Shown here piece by piece: positions 39,805 to 48,630 of a stretch of 64,000 nt of DNA. The stretch covers positions 186,001 through 250,000 of the forward strand of contig PVNI01000003.1 of assembly GCA_003001795.1 (NCBI GenBank), read 5' to 3'. Below the pieces are notes generated by a model that was not told the DNA's origin, did no database searches, and saw nothing but the letters and a program-made list of their open reading frames with translations. Origin of the DNA: Actinomadura viridilutea. GTDB lineage: Bacteria > Actinomycetota > Actinomycetes > Streptosporangiales > Streptosporangiaceae. Position 1 is the first letter of the stretch. Each line of letters starts with the position of its first letter. Both the position numbers and the translations under genes were made by a program.

Positions 39805-40665
39805 TCAGGGCTTGCGGGCGATGCCCGCCATGCCCAGCTGCTCGCCGGGCGACAGGTTGTCGGGGTCGACCGGGTCGTCGGGGCGCCACAGGGCCGTGAA
39901 GACGACGCCGGGGTCGACGAGTTCGAAGTCCCCGAAGTGGCGTTCGATCTCCTCGGGGGTGCGGGCCCAGCCCTCCTCCAGGTTCTCGCGGGTGATGCGG
40001 GCCAGGTCCTGCTGCGCGGGCAGACCGGTGTCGACGAGCGAGGTCATGAACAGGTAGCTGCCCGGGCAGAGCGCGTCGCGGTAGGCGCCGACGACCTCGT
40101 CGGAGATGTCGGGCGCCAGGTAGTGCAGCATGCCGACGAGCATCAGCGCGACCGGCCTGTCGAAGTCGATGAACCCGGCGATGTCGGGGTGCCCCAGGAT
40201 CGCCTCGGGGTCGCGGACGTCGCCGGTGACGACCCGGGTGTACTGGTTGTTGGCCAGCAGGGCGCGGCCGTGCACGAGCACCAGCGGGTCGATGTCGACG
40301 TACACGACGCGGGCCTCGGGGTTCTCGGCCTGCGCCACCTCGTGGGTGTTCTGCACGGTGGGCAGGCCGCTGCCCAGGTCGAGGAACTGGTCGACGCCGG
40401 CCTCGCGCGCCAGGTACCGCACGCCCCGCACCAGCACCTTCCGGTTCTCCACCGCGGATTCGCGCAGGCCCGGGACGTGCTCGATGGCGTACTGGGCGAG
40501 AGCACGGTCGGCGGCGAAGTTGTCCTTGCCGCCGAGCAGCGCGTCGTAGGCGCGGGCGATCGTCGGCTTGTTGAAGTCCAGATCCGGGGGCGGCCACTCG
40601 GCCTGCTTCTCGCTCATCAACAGATGATCGTAGTTCTCTCGCGTCCGAAAATCCTCACCCTTCAC
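39805..40665 (-). CDS. SAM-dependent methyltransferase (DUF574/PF04672 family)
   Basis: A 286-aa protein of the actinomycete-specific DUF574 methyltransferase family: DFNKPTIARAYDALLGGKDNF near the N-terminus, SAM-binding FLDLGSGLPT, then VVYVDIDPLVLVHGRALL and GDVRDPEAIL. It has the usual C-terminal wording ERHFGDFELVDPGVV. Substrates are unknown for nearly all members, which are expanded in mycelial actinomycetes. GTG 40665 is the longest start; ATG 40617 (MSEKQAEWPP) is equally plausible, since neither has a clear ribosome site. Transcribed alone, convergent with galM. Confidence 0.88.
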   Translation of the reverse strand: MKGEDFRTRENYDHLLMSEKQAEWPPPDLDFNKPTIARAYDALLGGKDNFAADRALAQYAIEHVPGLRESAVENRKVLVRGVRYLAREAGVDQFLDLGSGLPTVQNTHEVAQAENPEARVVYVDIDPLVLVHGRALLANNQYTRVVTGDVRDPEAILGHPDIAGFIDFDRPVALMLVGMLHYLAPDISDEVVGAYRDALCPGSYLFMTSLVDTGLPAQQDLARITRENLEEGWARTPEEIERHFGDFELVDPGVVFTALWRPDDPVDPDNLSPGEQLGMAGIARKP

Positions 40666-40773
40666 CGGATCGACCGGATCGGCTCCGATTCGTGACGGCG
40701 GGCCGCCCGCCCGCCGTCGGAACGCCTGGACCGGATGCGGCAGCGCCCTTCGCCGTCCTATCTGCGGTTTTGC

Positions 40774-40804
40774 CGCTTAAGGGTTCTATCGACCGCGCTT
40801 AAGG
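40774..40804. promoter_or_regulatory. Direct repeat of CGCTTAAGG before the lipoprotein gene
   Basis: CGCTTAAGG occurs at 40774-40782 and 40796-40804, 22 bp apart (two helical turns), 70-100 bp upstream of the GTG start. Both contain the CTTAAG palindrome, so this is a candidate regulator-binding pair. Confidence 0.45.
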
Positions 40805-40874
40805 ATCTCCTATGAGCCGGGTGGCGAGGACTCGCCGTATAGCGGGCCGAGTTCCCGTACGAAAGGAGAGGTTC

Positions 40875-41744
40875 GTGAGCCACACGACGCTCGCACGGCG
40901 GTTGTCCTTCGCTGTCGGCGCCATGGCGCTCATCGGCGTCACCGCCGCGTGTTCGGGGGGAGGCGAGCGGGTCGCCGGGACGGTGGCCGGCGAGTCGTCC
41001 GGGTGCGCCGCCGTCCAGCAGCAGATCGCCGCCGGGCAGTCGGTGGACGTGGCGGCCGCCAAGCACTGCGACCAGCAGGAGTTCGCCGAGCTGGAGAACG
41101 CCCGCCAGGCGGCGCGGGCCCAGGGCCAGAAGCCCGCGATGCAGATCAGCAGGACGTGCCGGCTCGTCAACGAGCGGGCCGCGCGGGGCGACGCCACCCT
41201 CGACTTCGACCTGGCGTTCCACTGCCGCCAGCGGGAGCGGTTCGCCAACACGACCAACGCGGTGTCCGGCCTCGGGGAGGGCGGCCAGCTGAGCTCCCTG
41301 TGCCGGGGCGCGCAGGTCCGCAAGGCCCGCGGGGAGTCCGTGGACGCCTTCACCGAGGCGTTCTGCGCGCAGGAGCAGGCGAAGGCCGGCGGGGCGTCGG
41401 GTCAGGGCCAGCGGCAGGCGTCGACCGGCGGCGCGTCCTCGGCGCCCAAGGCCTCGGCGCCCAGGGCCTCGGCACAGCCTCAGCAGAACGCCTCGGGCGA
41501 GGTGGTGTGCCAGGGCTCCACGGTGACGCTCTCGGGCGAGAACGGCGCTCCGGCCGCCTCCAGCGGACAGCTCCCCATCGGTACGCGGGTCAAGGTGACC
41601 AACCTCGACAACGGCAAGTCCGTGACGGTCGAGGTGACTTCCCGGTCGGGCAGCTGCATCCTGCTGAACAACGCGGCGTTCGAGCAGGTGCGTGAGCCCG
41701 GCAAGTTCCTGATCCGCCGCGCCCGCATCGAGCGCGTGGGCTGA
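40875..41744 (+). CDS. Lipoprotein with three paired-Cys repeats and a double-psi beta-barrel-like domain
   Basis: A 289-aa exported lipoprotein (lipobox IGVTAACSGG, lipidated Cys26). The mature part has three about 45-70-residue repeats, each with two Cys 21-22 apart (44/65, 95/117, 143/164) and a shared pattern Cxxx...A.G.(S/A).D...A..C..Q. A Ser/Ala/Gln-rich linker (about 170-205) leads to a C-terminal domain (205-289) resembling RlpA-like double-psi beta-barrels: PIGTRVKVTNLDNGKSVTVE, with Cys212 and Cys261. GTG 40875 has AAGGAGAGG 5 nt upstream; the longer frame from 40812 is unconserved. RlpA-type domains act on or bind peptidoglycan; the function of the Cys repeats is unknown. Confidence 0.8.
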   Translation: MSHTTLARRLSFAVGAMALIGVTAACSGGGERVAGTVAGESSGCAAVQQQIAAGQSVDVAAAKHCDQQEFAELENARQAARAQGQKPAMQISRTCRLVNERAARGDATLDFDLAFHCRQRERFANTTNAVSGLGEGGQLSSLCRGAQVRKARGESVDAFTEAFCAQEQAKAGGASGQGQRQASTGGASSAPKASAPRASAQPQQNASGEVVCQGSTVTLSGENGAPAASSGQLPIGTRVKVTNLDNGKSVTVEVTSRSGSCILLNNAAFEQVREPGKFLIRRARIERVG

Positions 41745-42256
41745 GCCGGCCGCGAATCACCCGAGCCAGGAACGGACGCGCGATTCCGGCACGCGGCGCG
41801 GCCTCACAGCATGCCGGGGGCGACGACCTGCGTAGTGGAGCGGCGCAGGTCGTCCACGGGGAACGTCGACCGAGCCCCTCACCCCCCGTGGGACTCGGGA
41901 CGATGTGTGCGGCGGGCCGGCGCCACCACGGCCCGCCGCACGCGCCGAGCCGCGCGGGATTCCTCGCCGCCCGGCAGCCGTGGACGTCGGCGAGCCGCCC
42001 GCCCGCGATCAGAAGGACATCGACGTTGGCAGGGAGGGCGCCATCGTCACCCGCGCGGCGCCTCGGGGGCGCGCCGCGCGGGGTCGGCACTGCCGTGCGC
42101 CCGCAGCCACGAACCGTAAGGCACCGGCCTGCGCCACCGCCGCGCCGGCAGGCAGGCCGCCGCCCGCACGTCACTCAAACCCGAACCCGCGCCTCACACC
42201 GCCCCGCTCACCCTCCGGAAGCAGCAGGCAACCACGGCCCCCTGGGAGGAGGCGCC
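41745..42256. other. Intergenic region with a terminator-like hairpin
   Basis: About 510 bp with no convincing gene. A perfect 10-bp stem (41823-41832 / 41844-41853, 11-nt loop) lies 78 bp past the lipoprotein stop and is its probable terminator. The remainder shows only GC-rich open frames without ribosome sites. Confidence 0.5.
41823..41853 (+). terminator. Hairpin terminator of the lipoprotein gene
   Basis: Perfect inverted repeat ACGACCTGCG / CGCAGGTCGT with an 11-nt loop. Confidence 0.6.
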
Positions 42257-42562
42257 ATGACCACTAGCACGGCCACCGCCGGCATGGACCAGGCAGCGCC
42301 GGACAGGCCCGATCCGGCCGCCGCCGCCCGGCCCCGACGACCTCATCTGAGACCACCTCGCCGCTGCCCATGGGTGCGACTGCACGCCGCGTCTGCCATA
42401 GGCATCGTCGAACCGCGTCCAATGCCGTCCCCGATGAGTGACGAAGAGACCCACGCCGGAACGGCCACCGACGGCCCCTGCTCGAAGACCGGAACTGTGC
42501 CTGCCCGGCCGGGCGCGGCCGGTGTGCAACCCGCTTTCGATCTGCCGGGGGTGCTCCGTTGA
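42257..42562 (+). CDS. Small hypothetical protein (uncertain)
   Basis: A 101-aa frame with an excellent ribosome site (GGGAGGAGG, 5 nt before ATG 42257). Its stop overlaps the start of the next small frame by 4 bp, a pattern seen in real operons. The sequence is rich in Ala, Pro, Arg and Thr, with one short hydrophobic patch (HAASAIGIVEP), and has no recognisable domain. It could instead be a leader or a frameshifted gene. Unknown function. Confidence 0.4.
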   Translation: MTTSTATAGMDQAAPDRPDPAAAARPRRPHLRPPRRCPWVRLHAASAIGIVEPRPMPSPMSDEETHAGTATDGPCSKTGTVPARPGAAGVQPAFDLPGVLR

Positions 42563-42861
42563 CGACCAACCGCACACCGTCCCTGGTCGGGACCGTCGAC
42601 GTCGACCAGGCCGCCGCGAACCTGAAGGCCGCCCAACAGGCCCTCTTGCGGGCCCGGGACGAGGCGCACGCAGCCAGAGCCGCCTACGACCGGGCCCGCG
42701 CCATCGACCCCGGCAGTCCCGACACTCTGCACGCCCTCACCGTCTGGAGGGAGGCGGAGCTGCGGCAGGTGGACGCCCTCGCCCAGCTCGAACACGCGCG
42801 GGACACGCTCCGCGCCGCGCGCCGTGGCACCGGATCCTCGCCGGTCCCGGAAGCGGCATGA
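42559..42861 (+). CDS. Small helical (coiled-coil) protein
   Basis: A 100-aa, Ala/Arg/Glu-rich protein predicted as almost wholly alpha-helical: two heptad-like helices (AANLKAAQQALLRARDEAH, and a second around VDALAQLEHARDTLRAA) joined by AIDPGSPDTL. The TTG start overlaps the preceding stop (TTGA). GGGGGTG lies 6 nt upstream. No family recognised. It resembles small scaffold or chaperone-like helical hairpins, but nothing in the context fixes a role. It lies 140 bp before the exporter operon. Confidence 0.5.
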   Translation: MTTNRTPSLVGTVDVDQAAANLKAAQQALLRARDEAHAARAAYDRARAIDPGSPDTLHALTVWREAELRQVDALAQLEHARDTLRAARRGTGSSPVPEAA

Positions 42862-42923
42862 CCTCCTTCCTTTACAACGTAGATCACAACGTTCGACGCC
42901 GTGACCGTCTGGGGCGGCGGGGG

Positions 42924-42947
42924 CGTGTCCACCGATCGGTGGACACG
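42924..42947. promoter_or_regulatory. 24-bp perfect palindrome upstream of the exporter/two-component operon
   Basis: Arm CGTGTCCACCGA is followed directly by its exact reverse complement. The centre CCGATCGG and total length are typical of TetR-family operators. It ends 54 bp before the ATPase ATG. No TetR gene is adjacent in the window; the operon's own response regulator is an alternative ligand. Confidence 0.75.
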
Positions 42948-43001
42948 GGGATGACCGGAGCGTCGATGGCCCGGAGGCCGCGGCGGCGCGACGCTGGCGG
43001 C

Positions 43002-43847
43002 ATGGCTGAGACAGCGGTTCGGGTGCGCGGACTGCGCAAGCGGTACGGGGACGTCGACGCGGTGAACGGCGTCGACCTGGACGTCCGGCAGGGCGAGGTG
43101 TTCGCCCTGCTCGGGCCGAACGGGGCGGGCAAGAGCACCGCCGTCGAGATCCTGGAGGGGCACCGCCGGCGGACGGCGGGCGAGGTGTCGGTGCTCGGCG
43201 CCGACCCCGCGCGGGCGGGCCGGGACTGGCGGGCGCGCATCGGGATCGTGCCGCAGACGTCGGCCGAGAATCCGCAGTTGACCGTGCGGGAGATGGTGCG
43301 GCACTTCGCGTCCTACTATCCGCGGCCCCGGGACCCGGACGAGGTGATCGAGGCGGTGGGGCTGGCCGAGCAGGCGGGACGCCGGGTCGGGCGGCTGTCG
43401 GGAGGCCAGCGCCGGCGGGTGGACGTGGCGCTCGGCATCATCGGCGACCCCGAGCTGCTGTTCCTGGACGAGCCGACCACCGGGTTCGACCCCGACGCGC
43501 GCCGCCGGTTCTGGGAGCTGATCCAGGGGTTGGCGCACGACGGCACAACGATCCTGCTGACCACGCACTACCTGGACGAGGCCGAGGCGCTGGCCGACCG
43601 GGTCGGCGTGATCGCCGCCGGGCGGATGCTCGCCGTCGACACGCCGGCGCGGCTCGGCGGGCGCGCCACCGCGACCGCGCGGGTGAGCTGGCGCGACCCG
43701 GACGGCCCTCGGCACATCGACACCGCCTCCCCCACGCAGGTCGTGGCGGAGCTGAGCGCGAAGTTCGGCGGCGAGGTCCCCGAGCTGGCCGTCACCCGGC
43801 CGTCCCTGGAAGACGTCTACCTGGAAATGATCGGAGCGGTGCGATGA
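43002..43847 (+). CDS. ABC-2 exporter ATPase (daunorubicin-resistance/DrrA-like)
   Basis: ATP-binding subunit of an export-type ABC transporter, about 281 aa. Walker A GPNGAGKST, Q-loop IVPQTSAENPQLT, signature RLSGGQRRRVDVAL, Walker B LLFLDEPTTGFDP and switch His in TTHYLDEAEAL are intact. A DrrA-like C-terminal extension ends with VTRPSLEDVYLEMIG. ATG 43002 begins the conserved domain; ATG 42951 is possible. It overlaps the permease by 4 bp. The four-gene unit exporter + sensor kinase + response regulator resembles drug or lipid exporters controlled by their own two-component system. Confidence 0.9.
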   Translation: MAETAVRVRGLRKRYGDVDAVNGVDLDVRQGEVFALLGPNGAGKSTAVEILEGHRRRTAGEVSVLGADPARAGRDWRARIGIVPQTSAENPQLTVREMVRHFASYYPRPRDPDEVIEAVGLAEQAGRRVGRLSGGQRRRVDVALGIIGDPELLFLDEPTTGFDPDARRRFWELIQGLAHDGTTILLTTHYLDEAEALADRVGVIAAGRMLAVDTPARLGGRATATARVSWRDPDGPRHIDTASPTQVVAELSAKFGGEVPELAVTRPSLEDVYLEMIGAVR

Positions 43848-44641
43848 CCCTGGCGTTGCGGCTCGGGCTGGCGCGCGGCGCGCTGGAGCTGAAGATGTTC
43901 GTCCGCGAGCGCGCCGCCGTGGCGTTCTCCTTCGGCCTGCCGATCGTCCTGCTGCTCATCTTCGGGACGGTCTTCAAGGGCGAGGTCGGCGACACCGGCG
44001 TGGACTTCCGGCAGTACTTCGCCGCCGGGATCATCGCCAGCGGCATCATGTCGACGACGTTCACCAGCCTCGGCATCGCCATCGCCTCCGAACGCGACGA
44101 CGGCACCCTCAAGCGCCTGTACGGGACGCCGATGCCGCGGGCGTCGTACTTCATCGGCAAGACGGTCTCGGCGCTGACGCTGTCGGTGGCCGAGACGGCG
44201 GTCCTGTTCGCGGTGGGCGGCGCGCTGTTCGGTCTGCGTCCGCCCGCGACGCCGGAGCGGTGGCTGACGTTCGCGTGGGTGTTCGTGCTCGGGGTGACGG
44301 CCTGCACGCTGCTGGGCGTGGCGGTGAGCGGTGTCCCCGCGTCGGGCCGCAGCGCCGCCGCGGTGTTCAACCTGCCGTATCTGGTGCTGCAGTTCATCTC
44401 CGGAGTGTTCTTCGTGTTCGGAGACCTACCCTCGGGGGTGCAGCAGGTCGGCGCGTTGTTCCCGCTGAAGTGGATGTGCCAGGGTCTGCGTTCCGCGCTG
44501 CTGCCCGACGCCCTGCTGGCCGCCGAGCCCGCGCGCTCGTGGGAGCACGGCAGGGTCGCGCTGGTGCTGGCGGCCTGGTGCATGGGAGGGCTGGTGCTGT
44601 GCCTGACGACGTTCAGGTGGAAGCGGCGTCACGAGCGGTGA
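43844..44641 (+). CDS. ABC-2 type exporter permease
   Basis: Six-helix membrane protein, 265 aa, of the ABC-2 (DrrB-like) family. The first helix is VAFSFGLPIVLLLIFGTVF; the conserved cytoplasmic stretch ERDDGTLKRLYGTPMPR lies near residue 90, followed by helices and the FISGVFFVFGDLPSGVQQVG segment near residue 185. It overlaps the ATPase gene (ATGA) and the kinase gene (GTGA) by 4 bp each. The exported substrate is unknown; antibiotics, lipids and peptides are all carried by this family. Confidence 0.9.
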   Translation: MTLALRLGLARGALELKMFVRERAAVAFSFGLPIVLLLIFGTVFKGEVGDTGVDFRQYFAAGIIASGIMSTTFTSLGIAIASERDDGTLKRLYGTPMPRASYFIGKTVSALTLSVAETAVLFAVGGALFGLRPPATPERWLTFAWVFVLGVTACTLLGVAVSGVPASGRSAAAVFNLPYLVLQFISGVFFVFGDLPSGVQQVGALFPLKWMCQGLRSALLPDALLAAEPARSWEHGRVALVLAAWCMGGLVLCLTTFRWKRRHER

Positions 44642-45804
44642 CCGCCGACGCGGACGCGTGGCGGTGGGGCGGGCGCCGCTGGGAGGCGTACTTCGCCCTC
44701 GTGCTCGCCTCGACGATCATCTACGTGCTGGCCGAGGGCGAGTCGTGGCGGGCGGATACGGTCGCGGCGGTGCTGCTCGCCGCGCTGGTGCCGTGGTACC
44801 TGCTGCTGGGGCGGCGCGTCGTCGAGCGCACCGCCCCGCGCCCGGCCGCACTGGCGTACCTGGCCGGAACGGTGGTGCTGTCGGGCGCCGCGTCGGTCGC
44901 GTCGCCGGAGAGCTCGCTGGTGCTGTTCGCGCTGTGCCCGCAGGCGTTCCTGGCGCTGCGCTGGCGCGGGGCGATGCTGACGGTGCTCGCGCTCAACGCC
45001 GCGCCCGCGCTGCGGTTCCTGCTGGAGGCCGGCGACGCCGAGGGGGTCGTCTCGTTCGCGCTGTGGGCCGCGGTGGTCGTCGGCTTCTCGGCGATCTTCG
45101 GGTTCTGGGTGGACCGGATCATCCGGCAGAGCACCGAGCGCAGGGAGCTGATCGCCGAGCTGCGCGCGACGCGGGCGGAGCTGGCCGAGGCGAACCGGCG
45201 GGCCGGGGCGATGGCCGAGCGGGAGCGGCTGGCGGCCGAGATCCACGACACCCTCGCCCAGGGGTTCACCAGCATCCTGATGCTGCTGCAGGCCGCCGAC
45301 TCGCACCTGGAACACGACCCGGCCCAGGCGCGGCGCCACCTGGACCTGGCCGCCGCCACCGCCCGGGAGAACCTGGCCGAGGCGCGGGCGCTGGTCGACG
45401 CGCTGCCGCCGGCCGGACTGGAGTCCTCGTCCCTCGAGCAGGCCCTGGACCGGCTGGTGCGGCGGCTCGGCGAGGAGCTCGGCGTTCCGGCCGAGTTCAC
45501 CGCGTCCGGGCGGGCCCGGCCGCTGGCCGCCGGGGCGGAGGTGGTGCTGCTGCGGGCGGCGCAGGAGGCCACGGCCAACATCCGCAAGCACGCCGGGGCC
45601 GCGCACGTGTCCGTACGGCTGACCTATGGATCCGGCGCGGCGGTGCTCCAGGTGCGCGACGACGGCGAAGGGTTCGATCCGGATGCGGCGCGCGGGTTCG
45701 GCCTGCGCGGCATGCGGGAGCGGGTGGCGCAGGCCGGGGGACGCCTGGAGGTCGACAGCGCGCCCGGGGCCGGTACGGTCCTGACCGTGGAGGTGCCGGC
45801 ATGA
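44638..45804 (+). CDS. NarL-type sensor histidine kinase
   Basis: A 388-aa membrane kinase. About five transmembrane segments occupy residues 20-160 with little extracellular loop, as in intramembrane-sensing kinases that monitor envelope stress or the partner ABC exporter. A short coiled coil (LIAELRATRAELAEANRRAG) follows. The HisKA_3 domain has the phosphoacceptor His203 in AAEIHDTLAQGF; the HATPase domain has EATANIRKHAGA (N box), DDGEGFDP (G1) and GFGLRGMRERV (G2). GTG 44638 overlaps the permease stop. It forms a cognate pair with the following response regulator. Confidence 0.93.
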   Translation: MTADADAWRWGGRRWEAYFALVLASTIIYVLAEGESWRADTVAAVLLAALVPWYLLLGRRVVERTAPRPAALAYLAGTVVLSGAASVASPESSLVLFALCPQAFLALRWRGAMLTVLALNAAPALRFLLEAGDAEGVVSFALWAAVVVGFSAIFGFWVDRIIRQSTERRELIAELRATRAELAEANRRAGAMAERERLAAEIHDTLAQGFTSILMLLQAADSHLEHDPAQARRHLDLAAATARENLAEARALVDALPPAGLESSSLEQALDRLVRRLGEELGVPAEFTASGRARPLAAGAEVVLLRAAQEATANIRKHAGAAHVSVRLTYGSGAAVLQVRDDGEGFDPDAARGFGLRGMRERVAQAGGRLEVDSAPGAGTVLTVEVPA

Positions 45805-46433
45805 GCGCGATCACCGTGCTGCTCGTCGACGACCACCCCGTCGTGCGGGAGGGGCTGCGCGGCATGCTCGCCGCCGAGGACGGCATCGAGGTCGTGGCGG
45901 AGGCGGGCGACGCGGCCGAGGCGGTGGCGGCGGTCCGCAGGCACGCGCCCGACGTCGTGCTGATGGACCTGCGGCTGCCCGGCGCGGACGGGGTCGAGGC
46001 CACGGCGCGCGTGCTGGCCCAGCGTCCGCAGACCCGGGTCGTGGTGCTGACCACGTACGAGACCGACCGCGACATCCTGCGCGCGGTGGAGGCGGGCGCC
46101 ACCGGCTACCTGCTGAAGGACGCGTCCCGGCAGGACCTGGCGCAGGCGGTGCGCGCGGCCGCGCGCGGCGAGACCGTGCTCGCCCCGTCGGTGGCGGCCA
46201 AGCTGGTGTCGCGGATGCGCTCCCCGGTCGAGCTGTCGCCGCGCGAGATCGAGGTGCTGCGCCTGGTCGCCCGCGGCCGGACGAACGCGGAGATCGGCCG
46301 TGAGCTGTTCATCAGCGAGGCCACGGTGAAGACGCACCTGCTGCGCGCGTACGGCAAGCTCGGCGTCTCCGACCGCACGTCCGCCGTCACGACCGCCATG
46401 GAGCGCGGCATCCTCCGGCCCGGGGACGCCTAA
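45801..46433 (+). CDS. NarL/LuxR-type response regulator
   Basis: A 210-aa two-domain regulator. Receiver: acidic pocket VDDHP, phosphoacceptor Asp56 in VVLMDLRLPG, conserved Thr in VVVLTTYE and Lys in YLLKDAS. C-terminal LuxR HTH (about 145-205): LSPREIEVLRLVARGRTNAEIG then FISEATVKTHL. It overlaps the kinase gene by 4 bp. It probably controls the exporter operon itself; the palindrome at 42924 is a possible target, although NarL-type sites are usually shorter. Confidence 0.94.
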   Translation: MSAITVLLVDDHPVVREGLRGMLAAEDGIEVVAEAGDAAEAVAAVRRHAPDVVLMDLRLPGADGVEATARVLAQRPQTRVVVLTTYETDRDILRAVEAGATGYLLKDASRQDLAQAVRAAARGETVLAPSVAAKLVSRMRSPVELSPREIEVLRLVARGRTNAEIGRELFISEATVKTHLLRAYGKLGVSDRTSAVTTAMERGILRPGDA

Positions 46434-46753
46434 CCGCCTTCGAAGGCGAGGACGCCCGCCATCAGCAGCGCGACGACGGCCGCGGCGAGGCCCTGCGTGA
46501 CGGCGGCCACCGGCCACCTCCTGCGCCACAGGACGACGGCGAGGAGCACGGCGCACGCCGCGACGACTCCGAGGGCGACGAGCGTGCCGTCCCAGTCCTG
46601 CTCGACGACGCCGTTGTAGGACGCGGCCCAGGCGACCATGGCGGCGCGCAGCCAGAGGACGAACAGGACGGCCGCCTCGCAGGCGAGGAACGTCACCGCG
46701 AAGAGGACGTCCGTGAGCCAGGTGAGCGCCGTGCGGCGTGAACCGGTGGTCAT
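46430..46753 (-). CDS. Small membrane protein
   Basis: A 107-aa hydrophobic protein with three to four predicted helices (around LTDVLFAVTFLACEAAVLFV, LVALGVVAACAVLLAVVLW and LAAAVVALLMAGVLA). A short polar stretch with VVEQDWDG lies between the first two. ATG 46753 is chosen; a GTG at 46768 is possible. The 3' end overlaps the response-regulator gene by 4 bp in convergent orientation. No family recognised. Confidence 0.6.
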   Translation of the reverse strand: MTTGSRRTALTWLTDVLFAVTFLACEAAVLFVLWLRAAMVAWAASYNGVVEQDWDGTLVALGVVAACAVLLAVVLWRRRWPVAAVTQGLAAAVVALLMAGVLAFEGG

Positions 46754-46768
46754 GGCGCTCAGTGTCAC

Positions 46769-47701
46769 GGGGCTGCCCCGCCACCGCCTGAGTACGGATA
46801 CTCAATTCGACGTGGTGGTTTGCCCTAGTGGCCTGTCGCGACAGCTTGCTCGCGCGCCGTCGGCGGCTCGCTTGTCTGCGCGGCTCTTGGAGCCGCCTCT
46901 GAAGGGCCGCTCGGTCGCACGTCCTCAACGCCGCCACGAGACGGACGGGTCGATGCGCGTGGCGGACGGCGCCCCGCCGCTCAAGGCTTGCAGAAGGACG
47001 GGCCCGCTCCCGGTCGGCGCCGAGGACTCGAGCGCCCACCCCTCGGACTCCACGCGCAGCCGCGCGTTGACCCGCCGAGCGATGCGACGGGGGCCGGCAG
47101 GACCAAAGGCATGGTGGTGAGAGGAGGCCGCGCGGCCGCGTCGGCCGCACCCCCGCCCCCGACCAGCGCCGAGTGAATCCCCGCACACGGCGACCATCTC
47201 GATGCCGCTCGCGATCTCACGGGCAAGAGCGCGTGTCGACAAGGCCCGGCCGAAGGGCCCGTCCGTCGCGACTACGGCGATCGACGCCCTCCTCCCCTGA
47301 CCCGCGCACTTGATCGAGCCGGGCGCGAGCGCGTTCGGGCTCGGCGCTGCACGTGCCGCCGCCCCGGCGCGGGTGCTGGTGGTCGGTGACGGCCCGGTGA
47401 ACGTCGAACGGGGACGTGGCGGCGCGCCGCCGGATCTGTCATCGCGCGGTCGAAGGAGCCCGCGCTCCCCAGGCGCCCTGTCCGACGACCGGGCGCGTGA
47501 CTTCGCATTCGCCGCCGCGAGCGGACCGCGATCGCGCACCTGCCGCGGCCATGTTTCGATGAATTTCCGAAATCCTCGAAATTCTGAAAGTTGCATCGGC
47601 GACTTCGAAGTCGGCCGCCCGGACGGGAACCGGCGACCAGGCGAAATGCATTCCTCTCGAGAATCCCCGGCCGCCGAATGCCCATGATCTCACGCGGATC
47701 G
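46769..47701. other. Gene-poor region upstream of the GH11 xylanase
   Basis: Roughly 0.9 kb without a supportable gene. Symmetric elements: CTGTCGCGACAG (46833-46844) and an AATTTC/GAAATT dyad (47561-47584, 10-nt spacer) in an AT-rich island. The dyad's GAAA/TTTC character resembles the operator found at 62613 and may be a distal xylanase control site. Confidence 0.4.
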
Positions 47702-47731
47702 TTGACAATTCTCGAGAACCGGGCGAACAAT
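47702..47731 (+). promoter_or_regulatory. Possible promoter of the GH11 xylanase with a palindrome in the spacer
   Basis: TTGACA (47702-47707) is followed after 18 bp by AACAAT. TTCTCGAGAA, a perfect palindrome (47710-47719), lies in the spacer. A related TCTCGAGA lies at 47655-47662. The long distance to the start codon (about 200 nt) weakens the assignment. Confidence 0.4.
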
Positions 47732-47940
47732 GACGCCATCGACAGATCTGCGCACTGTCGATCCGGGGCGCTCATTGCGACCCGGTCCTCCGGTCGTCTT
47801 CGCGCGACAAACCGACCCACCCCGCCGCGTGGCGCGACACCGGCACACGGCGGCCGCTCCCCTTCCGGCCGCCGTCGGCTTCGCCGGGTCGCCCCACGCC
47901 GCCTGGCGAAACGCCAGTGTCCTGGAGGAGGAAGCACCAC

Positions 47941-48630
47941 ATGATCGACGCCCCCCGCCGTCCGAAGAGCCGCCGCGGACGCCGCCGCGGCAGACTGCTC
48001 GCCAAGGGCGCCTGCGCCGCGGCGCTGACCACGGCCGTCGCGCTCGTGCCCGGCACCGCCCAGGCCGCCATCACCACCAATCAGACCGGCTGGCACAACG
48101 GCTACTTCTATTCCTTCTGGACCGACGCCCAGGGAACGGTCTCCATGGAGCTGGGCTCCGGCGGCAACTACAGCACCCAGTGGTACAACACCGGGAACTT
48201 CGTCGCCGGCAAAGGCTGGAACCCGGGCGGACGCCGGACCGTGAACTACTCCGCCAGCTTCTATCCGTCCGGCAATGCGTACCTGGCGCTCTACGGCTGG
48301 ACGAGAAACCCGCTCGTGGAGTACTACGTCATCGAGAACTGGGGCACTTACCGGCCCACGGGTCAGTACATGGGCACGGTCACCACCGACGGCGGCACGT
48401 ACGACATCTACCGCACGATGCGGTACAACGCGCCCTCGATCGAGGGCATCCGAACGTTCCCGCAGTACTGGAGCGTCCGCCAGTCGAAGCGGTCGAGCGG
48501 CACGATCACCGTCGGCAACCACTTCGACGCGTGGGCGCGCGTCGGCATGAACCTGGGCAGCCACGACTACCAGATCATGGCGACCGAGGGGTACCAGAGC
48601 AGCGGGAACTCCAACGTCACGGTGTGGTGA
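47941..48630 (+). CDS. Secreted endo-beta-1,4-xylanase (GH11)
   Basis: Compact jelly-roll xylanase, 229 aa. A long basic N-region ([13 protein letters not shown]) precedes the signal core, with cleavage near AQAA (residue 43). GH11 signatures: nucleophile Glu127 in [13 protein letters not shown] and acid/base Glu216 in [11 protein letters not shown], with the thumb motif around PSIEGI. There is no carbohydrate-binding module, unlike many actinomycete GH11 enzymes, which often carry a CBM2. GGAGGAGGAAG lies just upstream of the ATG. No CebR box is present, so regulation differs from the GH10 gene. A strong terminator follows at 48758. Confidence 0.95.
   Translation: MIDAPRRPKSRRGRRRGRLLAKGACAAALTTAVALVPGTAQAAITTNQTGWHNGYFYSFWTDAQGTVSMELGSGGNYSTQWYNTGNFVAGKGWNPGGRRTVNYSASFYPSGNAYLALYGWTRNPLVEYYVIENWGTYRPTGQYMGTVTTDGGTYDIYRTMRYNAPSIEGIRTFPQYWSVRQSKRSSGTITVGNHFDAWARVGMNLGSHDYQIMATEGYQSSGNSNVTVW

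Noticed and set aside
47272..48564. Long minus-strand frame overlapping the GH11 xylanase
   Set aside because: Antisense shadow of a clearly identified xylanase; no recognisable motif.
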